Numbered from the stretch's first letter, positions 8,515-17,197 are shown. The stretch: DNA of 60,748 nt from Paenibacillus ginsengarvi (GCF_003626695.1 NZ_RBAH01000038.1:1-60748); one strand, 5' to 3'. A program made the numbers and translations. The notes: a model not told the origin generated them from the sequence alone.

Positions 8515-9591
8515 GTGAAGGACGATACGAAGCGGGACGTCATGACGCAGATTTTGCAGCTGGTGGCTCCGGGTACGCCGTTCCGCGAAGGGCTCGAAAA
8601 CGTGCTCCGAGCCAAAACCGGCGCACTCATCGTAGTGGGCTACAGTCCCGGCGTAATGGAAATTGTGGATGGGGGCTTTTCCATCAATTGCGACTTTTCC
8701 CCCAACTATTTGTACGAATTGGCCAAGATGGACGGGGCTATTATATTAAGCGAGGACATTAAACGGATTTTGTATGCGAATACGCAGCTCATTCCGAACT
8801 CGACGATTCCTTCCATAGAAACGGGCATCCGTCACCGGACGGCCGAACGGGTGGCCAAGCAAACGGGCAAACTGGTCGTGTCGATTTCGCAAAGGCGTAA
8901 CATCATTACGGTGTATCAGGGTAATTTGCGCTATTCGCTCAAGGATATCGGCGTTATTCTGACGAAAGCGAACCAGGCGATTCAGACGCTGGAGAAATAT
9001 CGCTCGGTGCTCGATCAGGCGCTTACCAATCTTGGTGCCACCGAATTCGAGGAGCTCGTTACGTTGTACGAAGTGGCGAGTGTCATTCAGCGGTTTGAGA
9101 TGGTGCTTCGCGTCAAAGCCGAAATCAAACGTTACATTAACGAGCTCGGCACGGAGGGCCGTCTGATCAGTATGCAGCTCGAGGAGCTTGTGGGCAACAT
9201 CGATTATGAAGCGGTTCTCGTCATCAAAGATTATTGCCGTGAATGCAGCGACGAGAAGACGAAGGAAATAGCCGCCGGACTCAAAAAGCTGAACGCCGAG
9301 GAACTGCTCGATCATCAGCATATCGTTCGGCTGCTCGGTTATCCCCACACAAGCTCGATGCTGGAAGAAACGGTTGCTCCCCGGGGATACCGGATGCTGA
9401 ACAAGCTGGCTCGTCTGCCGGCCGTCATTATCCAGAACCTGGTCGACCGCTTCGAGAAGCTGCCGCATATCGTCATGGCGACGATTGAAGAGCTGGACGA
9501 AGTGGACGGGATCGGCGAAGTTCGCGCACGTGCGATCAAGGAGGGGCTGAAGCGCATCCAAGAGCAATTGTTCATTGACAGACATATATAA
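8515..9591 (+). CDS. disA: DisA, DNA-integrity scanning diadenylate cyclase
   Basis: A 358-residue protein that makes c-di-AMP from two ATP and stalls at branched DNA. The N-terminal DAC domain shows the DGA motif at residues 73-75 and RHRTAER at 106-112, both needed for catalysis; a helical linker and a C-terminal helix-hairpin-helix DNA-binding region (VDGIGEVRARAIKEGL) follow. GTG start with AAGGAGG upstream. It sits 65 bases after radA, the conserved pairing. Confidence 0.96.
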   Translation: MKDDTKRDVMTQILQLVAPGTPFREGLENVLRAKTGALIVVGYSPGVMEIVDGGFSINCDFSPNYLYELAKMDGAIILSEDIKRILYANTQLIPNSTIPSIETGIRHRTAERVAKQTGKLVVSISQRRNIITVYQGNLRYSLKDIGVILTKANQAIQTLEKYRSVLDQALTNLGATEFEELVTLYEVASVIQRFEMVLRVKAEIKRYINELGTEGRLISMQLEELVGNIDYEAVLVIKDYCRECSDEKTKEIAAGLKKLNAEELLDHQHIVRLLGYPHTSSMLEETVAPRGYRMLNKLARLPAVIIQNLVDRFEKLPHIVMATIEELDEVDGIGEVRARAIKEGLKRIQEQLFIDRHI

Positions 9592-9604
9592 GTTGCCCTA
9601 CAAT
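9575..9604 (+). promoter_or_regulatory. candidate sigma-A promoter of pssA
   Basis: TTGACA (9575-9580), an 18-base spacer and TACAAT (9599-9604). The -35 box lies inside the last codons of disA and the -10 box just behind its stop. It would allow pssA to be made independently of radA-disA. Confidence 0.6.
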
Positions 9605-9689
9605 CAGAAGATAGGTTCGCGTTACCCGGAGCGCGAGGGTTGATTCGCGTAGCTTTGGGGCATAGTAAAGGGTAGAGGTGGAGCCTTTC

Positions 9690-10448
9690 ATGATAAGAAA
9701 TTCGATTCCCAGCATGTTTACGGTAGGTAACTTGTTTCTGGGGATTATTGCTATTATTTTGGCGTTTAATTCCGGCGCGGACAACAGCAATGCCGAGCTC
9801 GCCGCCATCTTCGTCATTGTGGCGATGCTGCTGGACGGACTTGACGGCCGCGTGGCCCGGGCGCTGAATGCGCAAAGCGAATTCGGCAAGGAGCTGGATT
9901 CGTTATCCGACGTCATCTCGTTTGGCGTTGCGCCGGCTTTTATAATGTACGTTGTCGCTTTTCAAAATATGGAGGCTTCCGCGCTCGCATGGATCGTTAC
10001 CGCGATTTTCCCGATCTGCGGCGCCTTGCGGCTCGCTCGCTTCAATGTTATTTCCGGTACGCCCGGCTATTTCATCGGCTTGCCGATTCCGGCAGCCGGC
10101 AGCGTGCTTAGTACGCTCGCGCTATTCCATAACGAGATCCCTTCCGCGATCTTGCTGGCGAGCACGGTTGTACTGTCGCTGCTGATGGTTAGCACCGTTA
10201 AATATCCAAATTTCAAAAAAGTGGGCATCCCGAAAACGGCGATTTGGCTCACTCCGATTATTGTAGCCGGAGCGGTGACGCTGGCCGTTATTTATCCGGG
10301 GCTGCTTTCCAAGCTGATTTTCATTCCGCTGCTGATCTATGCTTTATATGGGCTTAACGGCCTAAAAAAAAACGCTAGAAGACTATTCCGCCGCCGAAAA
10401 AGAGCGAAACAGCTAGACGAGCCGGCCAAGTCGGAAACGCACGGCTAA
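9690..10448 (+). CDS. pssA: CDP-diacylglycerol-serine O-phosphatidyltransferase
   Basis: A 252-residue membrane protein of the CDP-alcohol phosphatidyltransferase family. It shows the complete signature DG-xx-AR-x8-G-xxx-D-xxx-D, with Asp52, Gly53, Ala56, Arg57, Gly66, Asp70 and Asp74, and six or more hydrophobic segments. It makes phosphatidylserine, precursor of phosphatidylethanolamine; no psd gene is adjacent. ATG 9690 (MIRNSIPS) fits GTAGAGGTGG upstream better than the in-frame GTG at 9678. A basic tail ends the protein. Confidence 0.92.
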   Translation: MIRNSIPSMFTVGNLFLGIIAIILAFNSGADNSNAELAAIFVIVAMLLDGLDGRVARALNAQSEFGKELDSLSDVISFGVAPAFIMYVVAFQNMEASALAWIVTAIFPICGALRLARFNVISGTPGYFIGLPIPAAGSVLSTLALFHNEIPSAILLASTVVLSLLMVSTVKYPNFKKVGIPKTAIWLTPIIVAGAVTLAVIYPGLLSKLIFIPLLIYALYGLNGLKKNARRLFRRRKRAKQLDEPAKSETHG

Positions 10449-10470
10449 CTGAAGGTGTATTCACGAAAAT

Positions 10471-10514
10471 AAAAAGCATTTATTTTCTGGTCTCAGAAAA
10501 TAAATGCTTTTTTT
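10471..10514 (+). terminator. bidirectional terminator between pssA and the convergent gene
   Basis: A 19-bp stem, AAAAAGCATTTATTTTCTG (10471-10489) with its complement from 10494, closes a short loop and is flanked by A and T runs on both sides. It can end pssA on the + strand and the 10543-10938 gene on the - strand. Confidence 0.92.
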
Positions 10515-10542
10515 GTTTCTTCGTAACGGACGAAGGTTACAT

Positions 10543-10938
10543 TTACGATAAGTTGAACAACCCGAGCGTGGAGCATTTTTGCGATTCCTTGGCAAGCGTA
10601 TCGTCCAGGTCCAGCTCCAGCAGATTGCATAGGGCGGACAAATAGAACAGTTGTTTGCCAAGTTGAACGGTAATCGCATCGATACAGTTTTCGCATAATT
10701 GGCCGTTTACATGGGTCTGGATAATCGCTTTTGTTTCCTCCAGCGTTAATTCCTCGGTATAAGGCTGCTTGTTCGCCTGTAGCGAGATACAGCCGCATTC
10801 GGTAACCGACTTGATGACGCTGCGATTGACGGAGGCGCTCGCCTGCTGCGATTTGGACAAGACGTCCAGCAAACTTCGGTGACGGAGTAGCAAATCGGAA
10901 ACTTGCTCTTGAAACTGCTTCAGCGTTAAGCCGCTCAT
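10543..10938 (-). CDS. conserved protein with two cysteine pairs, function unknown
   Basis: A 131-residue soluble protein. Four cysteines fall as two close pairs, ECGC (Cys48, Cys50) and CENC (Cys82, Cys85), suggesting a metal site or redox pair. The helical C-terminus, FYLSALCNLLELDLDDTL, resembles MazG-like proteins in spacing. I recall Paenibacillus proteins of this kind in this place, sometimes labelled DUF1573, but cannot confirm that. The start MSGLTLKQ (10938) is preferred over MNG at 10947 because GGGGTG lies 6-7 bases upstream. It has its own promoter. Confidence 0.75.
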   Translation of the reverse strand: MSGLTLKQFQEQVSDLLLRHRSLLDVLSKSQQASASVNRSVIKSVTECGCISLQANKQPYTEELTLEETKAIIQTHVNGQLCENCIDAITVQLGKQLFYLSALCNLLELDLDDTLAKESQKCSTLGLFNLS

Positions 10939-10977
10939 TCCATTCACCCCGAATTTCCCAGATTCTAACTACGTTAC

Positions 10978-11006
10978 ATTATAAAAGAATCGATCCCAAA
11001 GTTCAA
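10978..11006 (-). promoter_or_regulatory. sigma-A promoter of the cysteine-pair protein gene
   Basis: Read on the minus strand: TTGAAC (11006-11001), a 17-base spacer and a perfect TATAAT (10983-10978). It is about 40 bases upstream of the start at 10938, so this gene is an independent unit inside a + strand region. Confidence 0.8.
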
Positions 11007-11153
11007 TTTGCGCGAAAAAGTTTGCGGGTCCGGATTAGCCGCCTACATATTGGAACATAATTGGTAATAAGCGGCTTCGGGTGAACACCTCTTGGGCACC
11101 AAAGCGCTGCAATTCACATAGTACAGTTTTTATCGTTCATGGAGGTGAATGGG

Positions 11154-12233
11154 ATGGCGAAACGCCAGCTCCAGCTCATTCTCGCTATTGCGGGAGGATT
11201 GCTGGGTTACGGATGGAATGGAGCGATCGAGCAATTTTTGTTAAAATCTGTAGGTCCATTATTGGGAGTGGAGCATATTGCGGGGCCGGCTTATTGGGCC
11301 GCCGGTATCGGCGCTGTTCTTTTTTATGCCGCTTCGGCGCTGGTGTTCGGTTATGGGGCGGAACGGATCCGCACACTTGAGGATCAGATTCTCAAGACGC
11401 CTACGCTCGATCTGCTGTCGGGGCTCGCGGGACTTGTACTCGGGCTTATTATATCGGCCCTGCTGCTGCCGATGCTGACGAAGGCGGGCTGGCTCGGTAC
11501 GCTGCTCATGTTTGTGCTGACTGGCTTGCTCGGCATTTACGGATTCCGCATCGGCTACCAGAAGCGGGAAGACCTGCTGAACGCGTTCACATCAGGCGGG
11601 GGCAAAAGCGGCATGCCAAAAAAGGACGAGCATAAGATCTTGGATACTAGCGTCATCATAGACGGCCGGATCGCCGACATTTGCAAAACCGGTTTTATCG
11701 AAGGAACGCTTGTCATCCCGGAGTTTGTGCTCGAGGAGCTTCAGCATATTGCCGATTCCTCGGACCTGCTCAAGCGCAATCGCGGCCGCCGCGGACTCGA
11801 TATTTTGAACAAAATCCAGAAGGAGCTTGACGTGAAGGTACTCATCTACGAGGGCGACTTCGAGGAAATATCCGAGGTGGACAGCAAGCTGGTGAAGCTG
11901 GCCAAGGCGCTGCAGGGCAAAGTGATTACGAACGATTTCAACCTGAACAAAGTATGCGAGCTGCAAGGCGTGTCGGTGCTCAATATTAACGATCTGGCCA
12001 ATGCGGTCAAACCGGTTGTTCTGCCCGGCGAGGAAATTCTCGTTCAGGTGATTAAGGACGGCAAGGAGCAAGGTCAGGGCGTTGCTTATCTGGATGACGG
12101 TACGATGATCGTTGTAGAGGGCGGACGCGAGTATATCGGGGCGACGATCGAGGTGCTCGTGACGAGCGTATTGCAAACGTCCGCAGGCCGGATGATATTC
12201 GCCAAGCCGAAACTGTTGGAAAAAGCGCAGTAA
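11154..12233 (+). CDS. yacL: YacL-type membrane protein with PIN and TRAM domains
   Basis: A 359-residue protein with four N-terminal membrane segments (residues 1-125), a PIN-like nuclease domain opening at KILDTSVIIDG (Asp164, Asp170), and a C-terminal TRAM-type domain (about 285-345). PIN domains are Mg-dependent RNases and TRAM domains bind RNA; the target of this family is unknown to me. ATG 11154 follows GGAGGTGAATGGG; the in-frame ATG at 11139 overlaps that site. The usual neighbour of ispD. Confidence 0.88.
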   Translation: MAKRQLQLILAIAGGLLGYGWNGAIEQFLLKSVGPLLGVEHIAGPAYWAAGIGAVLFYAASALVFGYGAERIRTLEDQILKTPTLDLLSGLAGLVLGLIISALLLPMLTKAGWLGTLLMFVLTGLLGIYGFRIGYQKREDLLNAFTSGGGKSGMPKKDEHKILDTSVIIDGRIADICKTGFIEGTLVIPEFVLEELQHIADSSDLLKRNRGRRGLDILNKIQKELDVKVLIYEGDFEEISEVDSKLVKLAKALQGKVITNDFNLNKVCELQGVSVLNINDLANAVKPVVLPGEEILVQVIKDGKEQGQGVAYLDDGTMIVVEGGREYIGATIEVLVTSVLQTSAGRMIFAKPKLLEKAQ

Positions 12234-12297
12234 AACGATTATGATAGGAAGATGGGCTTACCCATAATCGTAAATGAGGCGGGGCAGGGAAGAAGCA

Positions 12298-13008
12298 ATG
12301 TCAAGAAATGGCGTCGTCGTTGTGGCGGCGGGTAAAGGAAGCCGGATGGGAGCACCTGAGAGCAAGCAGTACTTGCAGCTTCAGGGCAAGCCGATTCTGG
12401 TACATACGCTTGAGATATTCGAGCGGACGCCGGAGATCGAGGCGGTAGTGCTTGTAACGGGGAGCGAAGATATCGGCCGCTGCATCACGTATGTCGAGAA
12501 GTACGGGCTTACGAAGGTCGTAGCCGTCGCTTCCGGGGGCGAGGAACGCCAGCATTCGGTCCGGATCGGTCTGGAGCGATTGCCGGAAGGGATCGAGGTT
12601 GTCGCGGTCCATGACGGCGTAAGGCCTTTCGTGACCGAGGCGAAAATAGCGGAATGCTTACATAAAGCACATGAAGCGGGCGGCGCCGTGCTTGCGGTGC
12701 CGGTTAAAGATACGATCAAAGTCGTGGACGACTCCGGGCGAATCGACAGCACGCCGGATCGCAAAAGCTTGTGGGCGGTGCAAACCCCACAGGCTTTTCG
12801 GCTTGGCCTGCTTCGGCAGGCGCATGAGCTTGCGGTGCGCGACGGGTTTATCGGCACGGACGATGCCATGCTCGTCGAGAGAACCGGGCATTCCGTCTAT
12901 ATCGTCGAGGGCGATTATACGAACATTAAAATTACGACCCCGGACGACATGCTGCTGGCGCAGCGCCTTTTGGAACGAACACAAATGGGAGAGGATGAGC
13001 CGTCATGA
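12298..13008 (+). CDS. ispD: IspD, 2-C-methyl-D-erythritol 4-phosphate cytidylyltransferase
   Basis: A 236-residue nucleotidyltransferase of the non-mevalonate isoprenoid pathway, joining CTP and MEP. The glycine-rich N-terminus VVAAGKGSRMG and ESKQYLQLQGKPIL match the CTP-binding loop, with HDGVRPFV further on. ATG 12298 follows CAGGGAAGAAG; the upstream in-frame ATG at 12274 has no site. It overlaps ispF by 4 bases (ATGA), so translation is coupled. Confidence 0.95.
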   Translation: MSRNGVVVVAAGKGSRMGAPESKQYLQLQGKPILVHTLEIFERTPEIEAVVLVTGSEDIGRCITYVEKYGLTKVVAVASGGEERQHSVRIGLERLPEGIEVVAVHDGVRPFVTEAKIAECLHKAHEAGGAVLAVPVKDTIKVVDDSGRIDSTPDRKSLWAVQTPQAFRLGLLRQAHELAVRDGFIGTDDAMLVERTGHSVYIVEGDYTNIKITTPDDMLLAQRLLERTQMGEDEPS

Positions 13009-13490
13009 TACGAGTCGGACAAGGCTTTGACGTACATCAGCTGGTGGAAGGGCGCAAATGCATCATCGGAGGCGTGTCTATTCCTTACGAAAAAGGGCTG
13101 CTCGGCCATTCGGACGCTGATGTGCTGCTCCATGCGATTACGGATGCCATTTTGGGAGCTTTGGGCCAGGGCGATATCGGCAAGCATTTTCCCGATACGG
13201 ACGAAGCTTATAAGGATGCCGACAGCGTCAAGCTGCTGGAGGACGTATGGGCGATGGCGAAGCGGATGGGCTACAAGCTTGGCAACATCGATTCGACGAT
13301 TATTGCCCAGAAGCCGAAGATGGCTCCTTATATACCGGAAATGACGCAGTTAATCGCTCGTGTGCTCGGTGCCGAGGAGATTTCCCAGGTGAACGTGAAG
13401 GCGACGACTACGGAGAAGCTTGGTTTTACCGGACGCGGGGAAGGGATTGCCGCACAGTCAGTCGTATGCCTGCTGAAGACGGCACCGTGA
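13005..13490 (+). CDS. ispF: IspF, 2-C-methyl-D-erythritol 2,4-cyclodiphosphate synthase
   Basis: A 161-residue trimeric zinc enzyme that cyclises CDP-ME 2-phosphate to MEcPP with loss of CMP. Zinc ligands in GFDVHQL (Asp, His near residues 8-10) and GHSDADVLLHAI are present, as is GDIGKHFPDTD. It directly follows ispD with a 4-base overlap. In many relatives gltX follows ispF; here a T-box leader follows instead. Confidence 0.95.
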   Translation: MIRVGQGFDVHQLVEGRKCIIGGVSIPYEKGLLGHSDADVLLHAITDAILGALGQGDIGKHFPDTDEAYKDADSVKLLEDVWAMAKRMGYKLGNIDSTIIAQKPKMAPYIPEMTQLIARVLGAEEISQVNVKATTTEKLGFTGRGEGIAAQSVVCLLKTAP

Positions 13491-13551
13491 TTGGTACCGT
13501 TCGCTCCAAGATCCTCTAATGGGTTTGCCCTGGGAATGAGCCGGAAAGCGG

Positions 13552-13580
13552 TTGTCATCCCCGGGTCGATATTGTATACT
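13552..13580 (+). promoter_or_regulatory. sigma-A promoter of the cysE-cysS T-box transcript
   Basis: TTGTCA (13552-13557), a 17-base spacer, TATACT (13575-13580). It lies between ispF and the T-box leader and predicts a start near 13587. Confidence 0.82.
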
Positions 13581-13586
13581 TGGTTT

Positions 13587-13873
13587 AATTTAAGATTTGA
13601 CCTTATATTTCAAGCTACGATCGGGAAAGTACGTGACGGTCGGGATTGACAGAGAGGGCGATCGGCGTTATCAGCGCCGGCTGGAAGTTGCCCATTCCCG
13701 CGGAAACGGAAATGCGCCCGTGAGCTGCAACGCCGAGCTGCTTGCCAGGGTAGGCGCTGCCGTGAGTCCGCGTTAAGGATACGAAGAGGGATAGCCGCGA
13801 TTGCCGGCTGTCCAAGCAGAGTGGAACCGCGTATATACGTCTCTGCAGCCTAGTGCTGCAGCGGCGTTTTTTT
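13587..13873 (+). promoter_or_regulatory. T-box leader, probably cysteine-specific
   Basis: The invariant T-box AGAGTGGAACCGCG is at 13818-13831, followed by a terminator with 12 of 13 pairs. Upstream are a long stem I region with GACAGAGAG near 13649 and a candidate specifier TGC (Cys) at 13713-13715 in the context GGAAATGCGCCC. Uncharged tRNA-Cys would pair with specifier and T-box, favour the antiterminator and switch on cysE-cysS. The T-box is certain; the Cys specifier is read by eye and supported by the downstream genes. The leader fills the 466-base gap 13491-13956. Confidence 0.9.
13837..13873 (+). terminator. T-box regulated terminator
   Basis: ACGTCTCTGCAGC (13837-13849) pairs with GCTGCAGCGGCGT (with one mismatch) and runs into seven T. 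Its 5' side competes with the T-box antiterminator. Confidence 0.9.
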
Positions 13874-13956
13874 GTTGTTGCATCAGTTTGGCCAATTAAG
13901 CTCCGGCGTTGTTTTCGGTCGCTGTGCGGGGCTAACGAAAGAAAGCAGGTGAGTGC

Positions 13957-14640
13957 ATGTTCCGCAGCATGAAATCGGATATTCAGGCCATTAAGGATAA
14001 CGACCCGGCCGCGCGCGGCACATTCGAGGTGTTGCTCACATACTCCGGTCTGCATGCCGTCTGGGCCCACCGTGTGGCTCACCGGTTTTATCGCAGAAAG
14101 TGGTTCACAGTTGCCCGTATGATCTCCCAATTCAGCCGGTTCATGACCGGCATTGAAATTCACCCGGGCGCCACCATCGGCAAAAGGCTGTTTATCGATC
14201 ACGGCATGGGAGTTGTGATCGGAGAAACTTGCGAAATCGGCGACGACGTCGTATTGTATCAAGGAGTGACGTTAGGCGGAACGGGGAAGGAAACCGGCAA
14301 ACGCCACCCCACGCTCGGCAATAACGTCGTTGTAGGAATGGGCGCCAAGGTGATGGGCTCATTCCAGGTAGGCGATAATTCGAAGGTTGGCGCGAACGCG
14401 GTCGTACTGAAGGAGGTGCCTCCTAACAGCACGGTCGTCGGCAACCCGGGCCGCATCGTCAAACGCGACGGAGTCAGTCTCAATAAGCTCGATCACGACA
14501 AGCTGCCGGACCCGCTGATCGAGCTGTTTCGGAATATGGAGAAGCAGATTGAACATTTAAAGAATGAGGTCGATCAGCTCAAGCAGGAGATGCATCGATC
14601 TAATGGAGGGATAGGATCTTATGAGTCTAAAGGTGTATAA
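13957..14640 (+). CDS. cysE: CysE, serine O-acetyltransferase
   Basis: A 227-residue enzyme making O-acetylserine from serine and acetyl-CoA, the first step of cysteine synthesis. The N-terminal helical part is short, as in Bacillus-type CysE; residues about 65-180 form a left-handed beta helix of hexapeptide repeats (IEIHPGATIGKRLFIDHGMG, then VVIGETCEIGDDVVLYQG). The C-terminal 45 residues are a coiled coil. Controlled by the T-box; its 3' end overlaps cysS by 20 bases. Confidence 0.94.
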   Translation: MFRSMKSDIQAIKDNDPAARGTFEVLLTYSGLHAVWAHRVAHRFYRRKWFTVARMISQFSRFMTGIEIHPGATIGKRLFIDHGMGVVIGETCEIGDDVVLYQGVTLGGTGKETGKRHPTLGNNVVVGMGAKVMGSFQVGDNSKVGANAVVLKEVPPNSTVVGNPGRIVKRDGVSLNKLDHDKLPDPLIELFRNMEKQIEHLKNEVDQLKQEMHRSNGGIGSYESKGV

Positions 14641-16018
14641 CACACTGACTCGCGCCAAGGAAACGTTCGTATCCATCGAGCCGGGCAAGGTAAACATGTA
14701 CGTATGCGGCCCGACCGTATATGACTACATTCATATCGGCAACGCAAGGCCGGCTATATTCTTCGATGTCGTCAGACGATATTTGGAGATGACCGGCTAC
14801 GAAGTCAATTATATCGTCAACTTTACCGATGTGGACGACAGGCTGATCAACAAGTCTGAGAAAACCGGAGAAACCGTACCGGAGATCGCTGACAAATATA
14901 TAACGGCCTATCACGAGGATATCGACTCGCTCGGCGTACGCAAGGCGACTGCCAATCCGCGCGTGACGGAGCATATCGAAGAAATCGTGGCGCTTATCGG
15001 CGATTTGGTCGATAAAGGCTTTGCCTACGAGAGCGGCGGGGATGTTTATTTCCGCACTGAAAAATTCGCGGAATACGGCAAGCTGTCGCATCAAAATTTG
15101 CATGAGCTGCAATTCGGGATTCGCGTCGAGGTGGGTGAGCTCAAAGAAAACCCGCAGGACTTCGTGCTGTGGAAGGGCGCCAAGCCGGGCGAGATTTACT
15201 GGCCCAGCCCGTGGGGCGACGGCCGTCCCGGCTGGCACATCGAATGCTCCGCCATGGCGCGCAAATATTTGGGCGATACGCTCGATATTCACGGCGGCGG
15301 TCACGACCTGCAATTTCCGCACCACGAGTGCGAGATTGCCCAGTCGGAGTGCTCGACCGGCAAACCGCTGGCCAATTATTGGATGCATAACGGATATATT
15401 CATATCAACAATGAAAAAATGTCCAAATCGCTCGGCAACGGCATTAACGTGAGGCAACTTGTGAAGCAGGTGAAGCCGCAGTCGATTCGCTTCTTCTTCC
15501 TGTCGACCCATTACCGCAACCCGCTTAATTTCAGCGAGGAAGGACTGGAGCAGGCCATAGGCGGCCTCGAGCGGATTGAGAACGGCGTCGCCAATCTGCG
15601 CCACCGGATCAGCATTGCTCAGGATGGCGAAGTTGACGGGAGCGTGGCGGCGGCAATAGAGCGGATTCGGACCGAGTTCCGCGAGAAGATGGACGACGAT
15701 TTCAATACGGCAGATGCGATCACGGCGGTGTTCGATCTGATAGCGGAGAGTAACACTTACTTGAAACGGGATGACGCCAATGTTTCTACGCTGAAACTGC
15801 TGCTGGAGACAATTCAGGAGTGGAACGGCGTTCTGGGCATACTAGCCGAAGAAGAGGAGCAACTGCTTGACGAAGAAGTCGAACAGCTGATCGTGGAGCG
15901 CACAGAGGCCCGCAAAAGCAAAAACTGGGCGCGGGCGGACGAAATCCGCGATTTGTTGACGGCACAGGGCATTCAACTGGAGGATACCCCCCAAGGACTG
16001 CGCTGGCGCCGGAAATGA
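14621..16018 (+). CDS. cysS: Cysteinyl-tRNA synthetase
   Basis: A 465-residue class I synthetase. The HIGH motif is HIGN at residues 38-41 and KMSKS is at 266-270; the zinc-site segment with WHIECSAM and HDLQFPHHE lies between. ATG 14621 follows GGAGGG within the end of cysE. It charges tRNA-Cys and shares the T-box with cysE, so cysteine shortage raises both supply and charging. A CP1-type insertion and a C-terminal anticodon domain are of normal length. Confidence 0.96.
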   Translation: MSLKVYNTLTRAKETFVSIEPGKVNMYVCGPTVYDYIHIGNARPAIFFDVVRRYLEMTGYEVNYIVNFTDVDDRLINKSEKTGETVPEIADKYITAYHEDIDSLGVRKATANPRVTEHIEEIVALIGDLVDKGFAYESGGDVYFRTEKFAEYGKLSHQNLHELQFGIRVEVGELKENPQDFVLWKGAKPGEIYWPSPWGDGRPGWHIECSAMARKYLGDTLDIHGGGHDLQFPHHECEIAQSECSTGKPLANYWMHNGYIHINNEKMSKSLGNGINVRQLVKQVKPQSIRFFFLSTHYRNPLNFSEEGLEQAIGGLERIENGVANLRHRISIAQDGEVDGSVAAAIERIRTEFREKMDDDFNTADAITAVFDLIAESNTYLKRDDANVSTLKLLLETIQEWNGVLGILAEEEEQLLDEEVEQLIVERTEARKSKNWARADEIRDLLTAQGIQLEDTPQGLRWRRK

Positions 16019-16038
16019 CGAATGACGGTGAGCCGCTA

Positions 16039-16449
16039 ATGGATATGAACCTGTTTGTATATGAGCCGGCGAAGGATGCGCAGCAGCTTAATCCGCTCGT
16101 GCTTGCCTATATAGGGGATGCGGTATTCGAGATGGCGGTCAGGCAGTTCGTCATCTCGCGTCCGAATCATCGGCCGAATCATTTGCATCGCGAGGCGGTC
16201 AAGTTCGTGTCGGCCAAGGCGCAGGCAGCCGCTCTGCTGAAGCTGATGCCCCTGCTCTCGGCGGAGGAAACGGATATCGTCAAGCGGGGGCGCAACGCCA
16301 AGTCGGGATCGATTCCGAAAAACGCTGACGTGCTCGATTACCGCCACAGTACGGCTTTCGAATGCTTGATTGGATATTTGTATTATACGAAACGGTTCGA
16401 TCGGCTCGGGGAGCTGCTCGCGCTGATCTTGGAAGGGCCGAGGGGATAA
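16039..16449 (+). CDS. mrnC: Mini-ribonuclease III (MrnC)
   Basis: A 136-residue RNase III catalytic domain without the double-stranded RNA-binding domain. The signature LNPLVLAYIGDAVFE includes the catalytic Asp. In Bacillus it trims the 3' and 5' ends of 23S pre-rRNA. I prefer ATG 16039 (GGTGAG upstream, family-like MNLFVYEP); ATG 16015, overlapping the cysS stop, is possible but has no good site. Normally placed between cysS and rlmB. Confidence 0.9.
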   Translation: MDMNLFVYEPAKDAQQLNPLVLAYIGDAVFEMAVRQFVISRPNHRPNHLHREAVKFVSAKAQAAALLKLMPLLSAEETDIVKRGRNAKSGSIPKNADVLDYRHSTAFECLIGYLYYTKRFDRLGELLALILEGPRG

Positions 16450-16453
16450 CGAA

Positions 16454-17197
16454 ATGGAAGAATGGATTGCCGGTAAACATTCCGTGCTGGAGGCGCTCCG
16501 GTCGGGACGTACGATTCATAAAATATGGATTGCCGAACAAGCGCAAAAGCATCATACATTGCCGATCGTGGCGGAGGCGAAAAAGCAAAACGTCGTCATC
16601 CAGTTTGCCGACAAGCGCAAGCTAGATCAGCTCGTCAGCGATGTGCCCCACCAGGGAGTTGTCGCTCAGGTAACGGCGCATGACTATGTGGAGGTAAGCG
16701 ATTTGCTGGAACGGTCCCGCTCGCGGAACGAGGTGCCGTTTCTGCTTATTTTGGACGAGATCGAAGACCCGCACAACCTCGGTTCGATACTGCGAAGCGC
16801 CGACTGCACGGGGGCACACGGCGTTATTATTCCGAAACGCCGCTCGGTCGGTCTGACCGCCACCGTGTCGAAAACATCGGCGGGTGCGGTCGAATATGTG
16901 CCGGTTGCGCGCGTGACGAATATCGCCCAGACGATCGATTCGCTCAAAGAAGAGGGCGTTTGGGTGGCCGGTGCAGACGTAGAGGCAACCCAGCTCGTTT
17001 ACGAGGCGGATTTTAAAATGCCGCTGGCTATCGTAATCGGCAACGAAAACCGCGGCATCGGCCGGCTGATCAAGGACAAATGCGATTTTCTCGTCAAGCT
17101 GCCGATGCACGGACAGATCAACTCGCTTAATGCTTCGGTTGCGGCTTCCGTATTCATGTACGAGGTCGTCCGCCAACGCGGCGCGGCCCGTTCGTAA
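16454..17197 (+). CDS. rlmB: RlmB-type 23S rRNA (guanosine-2'-O-)-methyltransferase
   Basis: A 247-residue SPOUT (TrmH-family) enzyme. The N-terminal substrate-binding domain opens with EEWIAGKHSVLEALRSG; the knotted SAM-binding domain has LDEIEDPHNLGSILRSA, IGNENRGI and LPMHGQINSLNASVAAS. Family members methylate the 2'-O of G2251 in 23S rRNA. It lies 4 bases after mrnC in the cysE-cysS transcript. Confidence 0.92.
   Translation: MEEWIAGKHSVLEALRSGRTIHKIWIAEQAQKHHTLPIVAEAKKQNVVIQFADKRKLDQLVSDVPHQGVVAQVTAHDYVEVSDLLERSRSRNEVPFLLILDEIEDPHNLGSILRSADCTGAHGVIIPKRRSVGLTATVSKTSAGAVEYVPVARVTNIAQTIDSLKEEGVWVAGADVEATQLVYEADFKMPLAIVIGNENRGIGRLIKDKCDFLVKLPMHGQINSLNASVAASVFMYEVVRQRGAARS

Noticed and set aside
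11037..11076. AGCCGC...GCGGCT repeat ahead of yacL as an operator
   Set aside because: Only six bases per arm with a 28-base gap and no clear promoter; likely by chance.
13615..14262. 215-codon minus-strand frame across the T-box
   Set aside because: Overlaps a T-box RNA and cysE; no ribosome-binding site and no family resemblance.
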